Part shown: one piece after another, positions 1 through 5,194 of the stretch | Numbering within the stretch: the first letter of the stretch is position 1 | How the letters are laid out: every line of letters begins with the position of its first letter | Source of the DNA: Smithella sp. ME-1 | GTDB lineage: Bacteria; Desulfobacterota; Syntrophia; Syntrophales; Smithellaceae | Assembly: GCA_000495415.1 (NCBI GenBank) | Contig: AWGX01000966.1 | Location: forward strand, 1 to 5,843 | DNA length: 5,843 nt | Direction of reading: 5' to 3' | Position numbers and translations under genes: made by a program | The notes under the pieces: generated by a model | Databases searched by the model: none | Told to the model about the DNA's origin: nothing | Seen by the model: the letters and a program-made list of their open reading frames with translations, nothing else

Positions 1-51
1 CACAATCAATATTTGCAATTGCGACACAGTCTCGAAGGCGTGAATTACATC

Positions 52-1647
52 TTAGTGATTTTTTACGGATTCATCATTTGACGCTATGCAGATTTCCAGG
101 ATTCTATCCACGTTAAAAACACGTTTTTGCCTGCGCTCAAGACAATAGGCTCCCAATCCTAGAAACGAATGTCCGTTGTATTCCATATCCTCTACCACCA
201 CGGGCCGGATAACCCGTTTTGATTTTTCATCTTTCGCTTTGAGATAAACAATCTCAACGGTTTGTTTTTCTTCAATCGCCCTGGTCAGCATGGCCAGCTT
301 GTCTTCGCGGGTGCAGGTCAGCGCGGCCTTGGCGTACTGCATACCGGTTAAAAATTTGACCACCTGCCAGTCCATCATAATATGATTTTTCTTCAAGGGT
401 TGTTTCAGGACAATACCTTCCAACGTTGTACAGCGGGAAAGAGCCACATACATCTGCCCGTGTGCGAACGTGCCACGTCCCACGTCAATGACAACCTTTT
501 CAAACGTTTTACCCTGGCTTTTGTGAATGGTCACGGCAAATGCCAGCCGCACCGGATATTGGCGAAAAGACCCGACCTCTTCCGAGCGCAGATCCTCGTT
601 TTTGAGAAAGAATTTGTAGATTTTCCAGGTGTAGGGAGAGATTTCCACCGTTTCGCCGTTATCCAGTTCGGCCACGATTACATCTTCCCCTTCATCGTCC
701 TTTGCAAATTTTTTCACCCTGCCGATTGTCCCGTTAATCCACTGCCCGTAAGAATCGTTATTGAGCATCATAATCTGCGCGCCTTTTTTCAATTTCAACT
801 CTTCGGCTGTCGGCATGGATTCTTTGCCGAACTCTCCGTCAACAAGACCTTGCGCTCTCCATATTTTACCGGGCAACTGAGCCAACCGGTTTTCATTGAT
901 CAGATCGGACATATCGTTGGTACTGGTAAGCGAAATATAAAATTCATCGGCAGACACTTCAAAAGACGGATTACAGCGCTGATTGAACAGAGCGATATCC
1001 TCATCCGTGATGGAGTTATTACGGATGGTGTTGAGCAGGCGGACAAATTCCTCATCTTTCTGGCGATAGACTTTTTCCAGTTCAATAAATTCCAAATCCA
1101 GATCAGGAAACACTTTGGCGCTGAAAAAAAACGGACTGGCATAAAGCGAACGGAATATTTCCCGCTCCGCGCTGGAAACAACAGGCGGCAACTGATAGAA
1201 ATCTCCTATAAAAATCATCTGCACACCGCCGAAGGGGCATTTGGAATCAGGACCGTTCAGCCGCAAAAATTTATCAACGCAATCTAAAAGATCAGCCCTT
1301 ACCATGGAAACTTCATCAATGACTACGGTCGTCAACTTTTTATAGATAGATGTTTTTTCTTTACCGGTCGCCTTTTTTCTCTTGATGGCGGCGGGTGTTA
1401 CATTCGGTTTAAAATGGAAAAAAGAATGGATGGTCTGCCCGCCTACATTAACGGCGGCAACACCTGTCGGCGCCAGAATAACAGCGTTTTTTTTCGTGTT
1501 GTCGCGGAAATAATTCAACAGAGTTGATTTGCCGGTTCCGGCCCGCCCTGTGATGAAGATATTTTTGTCCGTCTCTTCCATCATATCCAGCGCGCACTGG
1601 AACTCAGCATTGAAATCTATTTCGACCGGTTTTGATTTTTTTGTCAT
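52..1647 (-). CDS. Pif1-family DNA helicase with C-terminal WYL domain
   Basis: Predicted ATP-dependent 5'-3' DNA helicase of superfamily 1B (Pif1/RecD2-like) acting on single-strand/duplex junctions in the cytoplasm. Counting from the chosen ATG (531 residues), the motifs run in order: Walker A GRAGTGKST at about 34-42, motif Ia APTGVAA at 59-65, Walker B VVIDEVSM at 108-115, motif III IGDFYQLPP at 147-155, YRQKD near 194, AVTIHKSQGKTF at 371-382 and YVALSRCT at 400-407. Residues from about 455 to 520 look like a WYL domain (AIEEKQTVEIVYL, then AYCLERRQKRVFNVDRI). Pif1-WYL fusions are known in bacteria, and in Thermotoga the WYL part has been reported to bind single-stranded DNA. The frame stays open to a TTG at 1707 and has another ATG at 1662. 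I chose 1647 because GGGA lies 6 nt upstream and the preceding residues are not Pif1-like. It is transcribed away from the transposase. A weak promoter (TTGAAC near 1751-1756, AATATT near 1728-1733, minus strand) is possible. The family call is firm; the start is less certain. Confidence 0.93.
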   Translation of the reverse strand: MTKKSKPVEIDFNAEFQCALDMMEETDKNIFITGRAGTGKSTLLNYFRDNTKKNAVILAPTGVAAVNVGGQTIHSFFHFKPNVTPAAIKRKKATGKEKTSIYKKLTTVVIDEVSMVRADLLDCVDKFLRLNGPDSKCPFGGVQMIFIGDFYQLPPVVSSAEREIFRSLYASPFFFSAKVFPDLDLEFIELEKVYRQKDEEFVRLLNTIRNNSITDEDIALFNQRCNPSFEVSADEFYISLTSTNDMSDLINENRLAQLPGKIWRAQGLVDGEFGKESMPTAEELKLKKGAQIMMLNNDSYGQWINGTIGRVKKFAKDDEGEDVIVAELDNGETVEISPYTWKIYKFFLKNEDLRSEEVGSFRQYPVRLAFAVTIHKSQGKTFEKVVIDVGRGTFAHGQMYVALSRCTTLEGIVLKQPLKKNHIMMDWQVVKFLTGMQYAKAALTCTREDKLAMLTRAIEEKQTVEIVYLKAKDEKSKRVIRPVVVEDMEYNGHSFLGLGAYCLERRQKRVFNVDRILEICIASNDESVKNH

Positions 1648-1743
1648 TGTTTTTCCCGCCATTAATCGTGCCAGACAATAAGCACTTTTCACACAAGACT
1701 TCAACAATAATTCTTTGATTTTAAATAAATATTCGTGTAAAAA

Positions 1744-1783
1744 ATATATCGTTCAAAAAAGGTTTTGTTTCAAACCGATATAT
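1744..1783. repeat. Imperfect 40-nt hairpin upstream of the helicase gene
   Basis: ATATATCG at 1744-1751 is matched by CGATATAT at 1776-1783. The pairing continues inward with one bulge through A-rich and T-rich arms to a short GGTT loop. The hairpin lies between the divergent helicase and transposase genes. On the minus strand it overlaps a possible -35 box for the helicase, so it could be an operator, a leader hairpin or a remnant of a small repeat. No T-run follows on either strand to make it a convincing terminator. The pairing is seen directly; any role is guesswork. Confidence 0.4.
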
Positions 1784-1803
1784 AAATGGATAAGAAAAAT
1801 CTG

Positions 1804-1827
1804 AAATCTGGGGACACCATACTAGTT
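1804..1827 (+). repeat. Left inverted repeat of the RAYT unit
   Basis: This 24-nt sequence begins AAATCTGGGG and continues into ACACCATACTAGTT. Its reverse complement matches 2528-2551 at 23 of 24 positions; the only difference is the base between the G/C run and the ATTT/AAAT arm. It lies 40 bp upstream of the transposase ATG, just before a TTGACA box at 1833-1838 that could drive the transposase. It is probably an end recognised by the transposase. Confidence 0.85.
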
Positions 1828-1867
1828 TTTTCTTGACAAGCAGTTATTATAGTCATAGACAATAAAC

Positions 1868-2533
1868 ATGGCCCGTATTGCAAGAGTAGTCGCAGCAAAA
1901 TATCCTCATCATGTCACCCAGCGGGGCAATCGTCGGCAGGACACATTCTTTTGTGACGATGATTACCGGTATTACATAGAAACCATGTCTGAATGGTGTA
2001 ATAAGTGCGGCGTGGAAATGTGGGCTTATTGTTTAATGCCTAATCATGTTCATCTTATTGCCGTACCAGAAACAGAAGAAGGACTTCGCCAGGCGATAGG
2101 AGAGACGCACAGACGATATACACGCCGGATCAACTTTCGGGAAAAATGGAAAGGCCACCTATGGCAGGGGCGTTTTTCCTCATATGTCATGGATGAACAA
2201 TATCTTTTAGCGGCGGCACGCTACATTGAACTTAATCCGGTTAAAGCCAGGCTGGTTAAAAGACCGGGACAATATCAATGGAGCAGTGCCAAAGCTCATT
2301 TGACGGCAAAAGATGATGAACTTGTCATGGTAAAGCCGTTATTAAAACTAATCGACGACTGGGACGAATTTCTATCCAGTGGGTACACAAAAGAAGATGA
2401 ATTATTAATATATCGGCATGAGCAGACGGGCAGGCCGTTGGGGAATATTCATTTTATTAAGCGGCTGGAGAGTAAGCTAGAGAGGATCTTAGTTCCAAGA
2501 AAAGGTGGAAGGCCGAGGAAGAATAATAACTAG
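1868..2533 (+). CDS. REP-associated tyrosine transposase (Y1/HUH family)
   Basis: Single-strand DNA endonuclease/transposase of the TnpA-REP (Y1_Tnp) family, 221 residues, close to the usual RAYT length. The HUH metal-binding motif is MPNHVHLI, with His60 and His62. Other family landmarks are the N-terminal HHVTQRGNRRQ (about residues 14-24), HLWQGRFSSYVMDE (97-110) and ARYIELNPVKARLV (117-130). By comparison with the E. coli protein, Tyr119 in the last motif is the likely nucleophile. The C-terminal tail is basic (PRKGGRPRKNNN), which suits DNA binding. All key residues are present, so the enzyme may be active. No good Shine-Dalgarno precedes the ATG. A TTGACA at 1833-1838 may be a -35 box, but the matching -10 is poor. 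The stop codon TAG lies inside the right inverted repeat. Such enzymes are thought to spread REP/BIME-type repeats as well as themselves. Confidence 0.95.
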   Translation: MARIARVVAAKYPHHVTQRGNRRQDTFFCDDDYRYYIETMSEWCNKCGVEMWAYCLMPNHVHLIAVPETEEGLRQAIGETHRRYTRRINFREKWKGHLWQGRFSSYVMDEQYLLAAARYIELNPVKARLVKRPGQYQWSSAKAHLTAKDDELVMVKPLLKLIDDWDEFLSSGYTKEDELLIYRHEQTGRPLGNIHFIKRLESKLERILVPRKGGRPRKNNN

Positions 2534-2551
2534 TATGGTGTCCCCTGATTT
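2528..2551 (-). repeat. Right inverted repeat of the RAYT unit
   Basis: This is the inverted copy of 1804-1827 with one mismatch. It includes the last codon and the TAG stop of the transposase (2531-2533), so end and gene are physically merged and the 3' end of the gene cannot drift without altering the recognition sequence. Confidence 0.85.
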
Positions 2552-2585
2552 CCCCGTCCCCTGATTTCCCCTGATTTCCTGATTT
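2542..2585 (+). repeat. Iterated CCCCTGATTT units at the right end
   Basis: The 10-mer CCCCTGATTT occurs at 2542-2551, 2558-2567 and 2568-2577, followed by a shortened CCTGATTT at 2578-2585. The first two are separated by CCCCGT. The left end carries a single inverted version, AAATCTGGGG. The last CTGATT (2579-2584) can also pair with AATCAG at 2589-2594 to form a small hairpin. Tandem copies suggest slippage, repeated processing or repeated insertion at the terminal recognition sequence. Confidence 0.8.
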
Positions 2586-2770
2586 CTCAATCAGCGATTG
2601 CTCGTTTGGAGTCCGGTAGCGGAAAGCACTCTCCATCTCTTGCGACATTACAAAAATATGCTCATGCGCTTGGTTGCCGTCTGGAGTTGCGTTTAATTAA
2701 TGAGATGATACACATAAAAAAGGGAAGTCGCACAATACAAACCACCGGACGCGCTAAAGCGCGCCGGTGA
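2582..2770 (+). pseudogene. Truncated HTH (XRE/HigA-like) antitoxin, C-terminal part only
   Basis: The open frame from 2582 to the TGA at 2768-2770 reads SQSAIARLESGSGKHSPSLA and on through TLQKYAHALGCRLELRLIN. This is typical of the recognition helix and C-terminal half of HigA-type XRE antitoxins, which are DNA-binding repressors paired with RelE/HigB-like toxins. There is no start codon: the N-terminal half and any partner toxin are missing, and the frame runs straight out of the CCCCTGATTT repeats of the transposase unit. No matching N-terminal half is visible left of the element, so this was not a clean insertion into an intact gene; part of the locus was lost. The final 20 or so codons after LRLIN look non-native and run into the G/C hairpin at 2743-2769, so the normal 3' end may also have been replaced. 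I infer a dead gene remnant. Confidence 0.75.
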
Positions 2771-2784
2771 GCTTTTCGTCGGGC
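2743..2784 (+). other. G/C hairpin ending in GTCGGGC: possible attC 3' half or weak terminator
   Basis: CACCGG (2743-2748) pairs with CCGGTG (2764-2769), and inside it CGCGC (2750-2754) pairs with GCGCG (2759-2763) around a TAAA loop, with one bulged A. After it come AGCTTTTC and GTCGGGC (2778-2784), one base from the integron R' consensus GTTRRRY. This resembles the 3' half of an attC site, but the expected 5' arm (RYYYAAC) is not seen upstream. A weak intrinsic terminator for the truncated HTH gene is the alternative; its T-run is only four bases. The hairpin is certain; its identity is not. Confidence 0.4.
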
Positions 2785-2793
2785 ATAAACAAC

Positions 2794-2821
2794 TTGACAT
2801 TCGGTCCGATTTTGGTACCAT
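2794..2821 (+). promoter_or_regulatory. Probable promoter of the toxin-antitoxin operon
   Basis: A perfect TTGACA -35 box at 2794-2799 is followed after 16 bp by TACCAT (2816-2821), a 4/6 match to the -10 consensus; CATTAT at 2819-2824 is an alternative with longer spacing. The start of transcription would be near 2828, just ahead of the GGAGGT ribosome site at 2831-2836. The -10 lies inside the palindrome at 2802-2831, which fits repression by the encoded antitoxin. Confidence 0.6.
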
Positions 2822-2831
2822 TATCGAACCG
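2802..2831. promoter_or_regulatory. Palindromic operator of the toxin-antitoxin operon
   Basis: This 30-nt palindrome is centred between 2816 and 2817. The perfect core TGGTACCA (2813-2820) is flanked by CGAT/ATCG (2807-2810 and 2823-2826) and by CGGT/ACCG (2802-2805 and 2828-2831). Twelve of fifteen base pairs are symmetric. It covers the -10 box and reaches the Shine-Dalgarno sequence. Phd/YefM antitoxins, alone or with their toxin, typically repress their own promoter through such sites, so autoregulation is the expected role. Confidence 0.7.
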
Positions 2832-2843
2832 GAGGTAAATATC

Positions 2844-3125
2844 ATGAAAATTGTAAACGATATCAAGCCAGTCACTTATTTAAAGTCAAGAGCCGCAGAT
2901 TTACTAAACCAAATCAATGAAACCCAGAGGCCTGTCATCATTACTCAAAATGGTGAACCACGCGCTGTGCTGCAAGACCCTGTAAGTTATGAAAATATGC
3001 GTAACGCCATTGGCATGTTAAAGCTTATTTCACAAGGAGAGGATGATATCCGATGTGGACGTACGAAACCACAGGATAAAATGTTTGATGAAATCGAAAA
3101 TTCATTGAATGAAAGGCTTAAATGA
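2844..3125 (+). CDS. Phd/YefM-family antitoxin
   Basis: Antitoxin of a type II toxin-antitoxin system, 93 residues, the normal size. The N-terminal region is the DNA-binding/dimerisation fold of the Phd/YefM family: MKIVNDIKPVTYLKSRAADL, then PVIITQNGEPRAVLQD (about 30-45), the most typical signature of the family. The charged C-terminal part from about residue 60 is the flexible segment that would wrap and neutralise the toxin. The start is fixed by GGAGGT at 2831-2836, 7 nt ahead of the ATG. Its stop overlaps the toxin start in ATGA (3122-3125), giving translational coupling. It should also bind the palindrome at 2802-2831 as autorepressor. The family call is firm; specificity for the next gene's product is inferred from context. 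Confidence 0.92.
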   Translation: MKIVNDIKPVTYLKSRAADLLNQINETQRPVIITQNGEPRAVLQDPVSYENMRNAIGMLKLISQGEDDIRCGRTKPQDKMFDEIENSLNERLK

Positions 3126-3448
3126 ATAAAAAGTACAGGGTTGAATGGGCAGCTGTCGCCGAAAGTGATTTAAAACAGATCATTGATTATATCGCTTCTG
3201 AAAGCCAAGGCAATGCGCTACATTTGTTTAAGAAAATTCGGCAAAAAGCATCAAGCCTCTACGCTTTTCCGGAGCGTGGCCGAATTATACCCGAATTACA
3301 AAGTCAAGGAATACACATTTACAGAGAGTTGATTATAGCTCCATGGCGCATCGTATATCGTATATCAGATGGGACTGTTTTTGTTTTATCTGTTATCGAT
3401 TCAAGGCAAAATATTGAAGATGTTTTATTAAATAGATTAATTAAATAA
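3122..3448 (+). CDS. RelE/ParE-family toxin
   Basis: Toxin of the RelE/ParE superfamily, 108 residues, the second gene of the operon, starting in an ATGA overlap with the antitoxin. Visible family features are YRVEWAAVAESDLKQIIDYI (about 5-24), PERGRIIPELQ (50-60), YRELIIAPWRIVYRI (67-81) and the final strand with VLSVIDSRQNIEDVL. The sequence looks intact. RelE members cut mRNA in the ribosomal A site, while ParE members poison DNA gyrase; the sequence alone does not settle which applies. The N-terminal pattern (W, A, DL, I, DYI) is shared with ParE-like proteins. Pairing of a Phd/YefM antitoxin with a ParE/RelE toxin is common. The stop TAA is followed immediately by GCCCAAC, the 5' core of attC sites, which hints at an integron cassette origin. 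Confidence 0.92.
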   Translation: MNKKYRVEWAAVAESDLKQIIDYIASESQGNALHLFKKIRQKASSLYAFPERGRIIPELQSQGIHIYRELIIAPWRIVYRISDGTVFVLSVIDSRQNIEDVLLNRLIK

Positions 3449-3500
3449 GCCCAACCAGTCTTTGCACCAATCGCAGCCCGCTGATTTTTTCTTTGTGGGT
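3449..3500 (+). other. Degenerate attC-like sequence after the toxin gene
   Basis: GCCCAAC at 3449-3455 fits the integron R'' consensus RYYYAAC and begins at the base after the toxin stop, where attC sites usually start in cassettes. It is followed by CAGTCTTTGCACC, which from memory resembles the 5' half of many environmental attC sites, a small CAGC/GCTG hairpin at 3474-3483, and TGTGGGT at 3494-3500. The last is a poor R' (GTTRRRY expected). Only CCCA/TGGG of the outer arms pair well. I read it as a decayed or chance attC; no integrase gene is in the window. Confidence 0.3.
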
Positions 3501-3548
3501 AAAGATAAATATAGCAACTCGTGATATTAACAAGAAAAGGATTAAGAA

Positions 3549-4436
3549 ATGCCTAATGTGACAGCTAATGGAATCCAAATTGAATATGATACTTTCGGTG
3601 ACAGTTCATTTCCTGCATTATTATTAATTGCAGGTAATGGTGCTTAACTGCTATTTTGGGAGGTCGAATTCTGCGAGTTATTAGTAAAAAAAGGTTACTA
3701 TGTGATTCGGTTTGACAACCGGGATGCAGGTCTTTCGACAAAATTTGAAGAAGCAGGAATTCCTGACTTTCCGGCTGCAATCAAAGCTTTAATGGAAGGC
3801 AAGCCTGTGCAATCAGCATATTCTCTAGGTGATATGGCAGATGACGCCGTTGGTTTGCTTGATGCTTTGGGCATTGAGAAGGCATATATCTGCGGCGCTT
3901 CCATGGGCGGTATGATAGCCCAGGTTATCGCCTATCGACATCCAAAACATGTTTTAAGTCTGACTTCAATAATGTCGACCACAGGAAATCCTGATCTTCC
4001 GCAGGCGAAACCGGAAACAATAGCTGCTCTTCTAGCGCCCGCACCTTCGGAACGCAAAGCTTTTATTGAACACATGATGAATATATGGCGGAAAATTTGG
4101 AGTCCCGGATTTCCATTTGAGGAAACCAGAGCTCGAACGTTCATGGAAAAGAGCTATGATCGTTCATACTACCCGCAGGGAATGGCACGTCAAAATATAG
4201 CTCTTCTTGCCAATGGCGATCGAAGAGGGTCGCTTTCAACAATTACGGTGCCAACTCTTGTAATTCATGGGGCTGATGATCCGCTGATACCATGCGAGGC
4301 AGGAAAAGATACAGCTTACGTAATACCGGGATCAAAATTGTTGATAATTGATGGAATGGGGCATGACATGCCCAAAGGGGTTTGGGCCCAAATGGTAGAA
4401 GCCATTTCTGAGAATGCTGGGCAAGCCAGCGTTTGA
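3549..4436 (+). pseudogene. Alpha/beta hydrolase interrupted by one stop codon
   Basis: The gene is full length (295 codons), but codon 33 is TAA (3645-3647), where related hydrolases usually have glutamine after GNGA or a similar oxyanion-loop motif. One C-to-T change (CAA to TAA) would explain it. The rest is intact: FDNRDAGLS near residue 55, nucleophile elbow GASMGG with Ser118, VIHGADDPLIP with a likely catalytic Asp243, and MGHDMP with His272, in the style of small esterase/lactonase-type hydrolases. The real start is the ATG at 3549, with AAGGA about 7 nt upstream. The GTG at 3702 could restart translation, but it would omit the first strands and oxyanion loop, so a working enzyme is unlikely. 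The downstream gene begins 29 bp later, so the pair was probably an operon. The absence of any further damage suggests a recent mutation, or a sequencing error. The substrate is unknown. Confidence 0.85.
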
Positions 4437-4465
4437 AATAAATAGAAATAAAGGAATGAAACGAT

Positions 4466-4921
4466 ATGATTTTAGATACACTTGAGAATGCACACCGATA
4501 TTTGTCCTTGCACAATGGGTTTGCAAGGGCATTCGATTTTCTCCTGCGCCCGGATCTGAAGGAACTGCCGGTTGGAAAATACGAGATAGACGCTGATCGC
4601 ATTTATGCAATGGTATCTAAAGAACATGGCCGCAGGAAAGAGGATGCTCTACTCGAAACGCATGAAAAATACATTGATATACAATTGGTCATGACAGGAA
4701 CGGATGATATGGGATGGAAGCCCAAATCGTTGTGTAAAAAGCCAGCAGGGAAATACGATCACAACGATGATGAGCAGATTTTTATGGATGAACCGGATGC
4801 CTGGATATCCGTTAAAAGCGGCGCGCTTGCTATCTTCTTCCCGGAAGACGCGCACATGCCGCTGATCTCGTCAGGGCATATCCACAAAGTAGTTGTAAAG
4901 GTTGCAGTAGACCCATTATAG
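4466..4921 (+). CDS. YhcH/YjgK/YiaL (EbgC-like) family protein
   Basis: 151-residue cupin-like protein of the YhcH/YjgK/YiaL family (DUF386), which includes EbgC, the small subunit of the evolved beta-galactosidase, and proteins tied to sialic-acid and sugar-acid use. The length is normal. Family landmarks are the N-terminal MILDTLENAHRYLSLH, LETHEKYIDIQLV (about 63-75, with His66), GWKPKSLC, and the C-terminal FFPEDAHMPL (124-133, with His130) followed by HKVVVKV (140-146). The conserved Glu, Asp and His residues probably hold a metal in the barrel. AAGGA about 10 nt ahead of the ATG is a usable ribosome site. It follows the broken hydrolase by 29 bp and probably shared its transcript; loss of translation upstream could reduce its expression. 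The family is certain. A specific sugar substrate cannot be given, because no transport or catabolic gene is beside it. Confidence 0.95.
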   Translation: MILDTLENAHRYLSLHNGFARAFDFLLRPDLKELPVGKYEIDADRIYAMVSKEHGRRKEDALLETHEKYIDIQLVMTGTDDMGWKPKSLCKKPAGKYDHNDDEQIFMDEPDAWISVKSGALAIFFPEDAHMPLISSGHIHKVVVKVAVDPL

Positions 4922-4926
4922 AGACA

Positions 4927-4945
4927 TCAACATGCCTTCATGTGA
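4927..4945 (+). terminator. Weak hairpin downstream of the YhcH-family gene
   Basis: ACATG (4930-4934) pairs with CATGT (4939-4943) around CCTT, extended by TC/GA across one bulged A. The T-rich stretch TTTCTTTT begins 7 nt later rather than directly, so this is a poor intrinsic terminator. It lies 6 nt past the stop codon, the right place for one. Confidence 0.2.
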
Positions 4946-4967
4946 GCCCTTTCTTTTGGCGAAAGAG

Positions 4968-4997
4968 TTGTATTAATATCAATAAAATTATGATAAT
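4968..4997 (+). promoter_or_regulatory. Possible promoter of the small-protein/nucleotidyltransferase pair
   Basis: TTGTAT (4968-4973) and GATAAT (4992-4997, 5/6 match to the -10) are 18 bp apart in an AT-rich stretch. Transcription would begin at about 5004-5006, almost on the ATG at 5006, giving a leaderless or nearly leaderless message. That would fit the lack of a Shine-Dalgarno sequence before this ATG. The -35 is weak, so this stays tentative. Confidence 0.3.
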
Positions 4998-5005
4998 AAG
5001 TAATT

Positions 5006-5194
5006 ATGATTAAAAAAATAGTCCATAAAAAAAATCTTAATAACAAACAATCTGCGCAGGCTGATCTCTCATACTGGTTGAGTCGTCCGGCAGAAGAACG
5101 TGTTGCCACCGTGGATTATCTAAGAAAGCAATATTATGGAAGCACAGAAAGACTTCAAAGAATTGCTCGAGTTATTCAACGGGCACAAAGTTGA
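5006..5194 (+). CDS. Small conserved-looking protein partnered with a nucleotidyltransferase
   Basis: 62-residue basic protein of unknown function. It has a Lys-rich N terminus (MIKKIVHKKNLNNKQ), then a probably helical body with YWLSRPAEERVATVDYLRKQ (about 23-42), YYGSTERLQRIARVIQ (43-58) and a short tail. From memory, small proteins with the YWLSRP...ER and YG...RLQR pattern are often seen directly upstream of nucleotidyltransferases like the next gene, which supports a real coding region. I cannot cite a characterised member. Its last 59 nt also encode the first residues of the nucleotidyltransferase in the +1 frame, so the two are translationally linked. No clear Shine-Dalgarno precedes the ATG. 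The partner role (antitoxin, chaperone or regulator) is inference from size and layout. There is no signal peptide or membrane segment. Confidence 0.75.
   Translation: MIKKIVHKKNLNNKQSAQADLSYWLSRPAEERVATVDYLRKQYYGSTERLQRIARVIQRAQS

Larger units (their letters stand above)
1804..2585 (+). mobile_element. REP-associated tyrosine transposase (RAYT) unit with inverted ends
   Basis: A single transposase gene lies between two near-identical inverted ends, 1804-1827 and 2528-2551, each carrying the core GGGGACACCATACTAGT or its complement (23 of 24 positions match). The right end goes on into three CCCCTGATTT units and a shortened fourth, up to about 2585. RAYT genes are HUH single-strand transposases usually found alone between REP-like or related inverted sequences. 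They make no target-site duplication, and none is visible here. The right border abuts a truncated HTH gene. The outer limits are estimates: the left edge could extend a few bases, and the right edge depends on whether the iterated units belong to the element. Confidence 0.8.

Noticed and set aside
382..1287. Plus-strand open frame of 301 codons opposite the helicase
   Set aside because: It lies wholly antisense to a gene with complete helicase motifs and shows no protein family pattern of its own; it is a shadow.
1648..1707. Extended helicase start at TTG 1707 or ATG 1662
   Set aside because: Neither has a good ribosome site, and the extra residues do not resemble Pif1 N termini; the ATG at 1647 has GGGA at 6 nt.
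2542..2585. CRISPR-like array from the repeated CCCCTGATTT
   Set aside because: The units are 10 nt and adjacent or nearly so, with no spacers of regular length.
1798..2590. Target-site duplication around the transposase unit
   Set aside because: No flanking direct repeat was found outside the ends, as expected for a single-strand HUH transposase.
2457..2875. Minus-strand frames over the transposase end, HTH remnant and TA promoter
   Set aside because: They cross inverted repeats, a promoter and coding sequence on the plus strand and resemble no protein.
3645..3647. Recoding of the in-frame TAA as an amino acid
   Set aside because: TAA is not the selenocysteine or pyrrolysine codon, no supporting stem-loop is evident, and other genes here use TAA as a normal stop.
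3702..4436. Hydrolase as a shorter functional gene starting at GTG 3702
   Set aside because: It would lack the first strands and the oxyanion loop of the fold; the homologous frame clearly begins at 3549.
4243..4610. Two overlapping minus-strand frames across the hydrolase/YhcH junction
   Set aside because: Both are antisense to well-supported coding sequence, with low-complexity translations and no motif.
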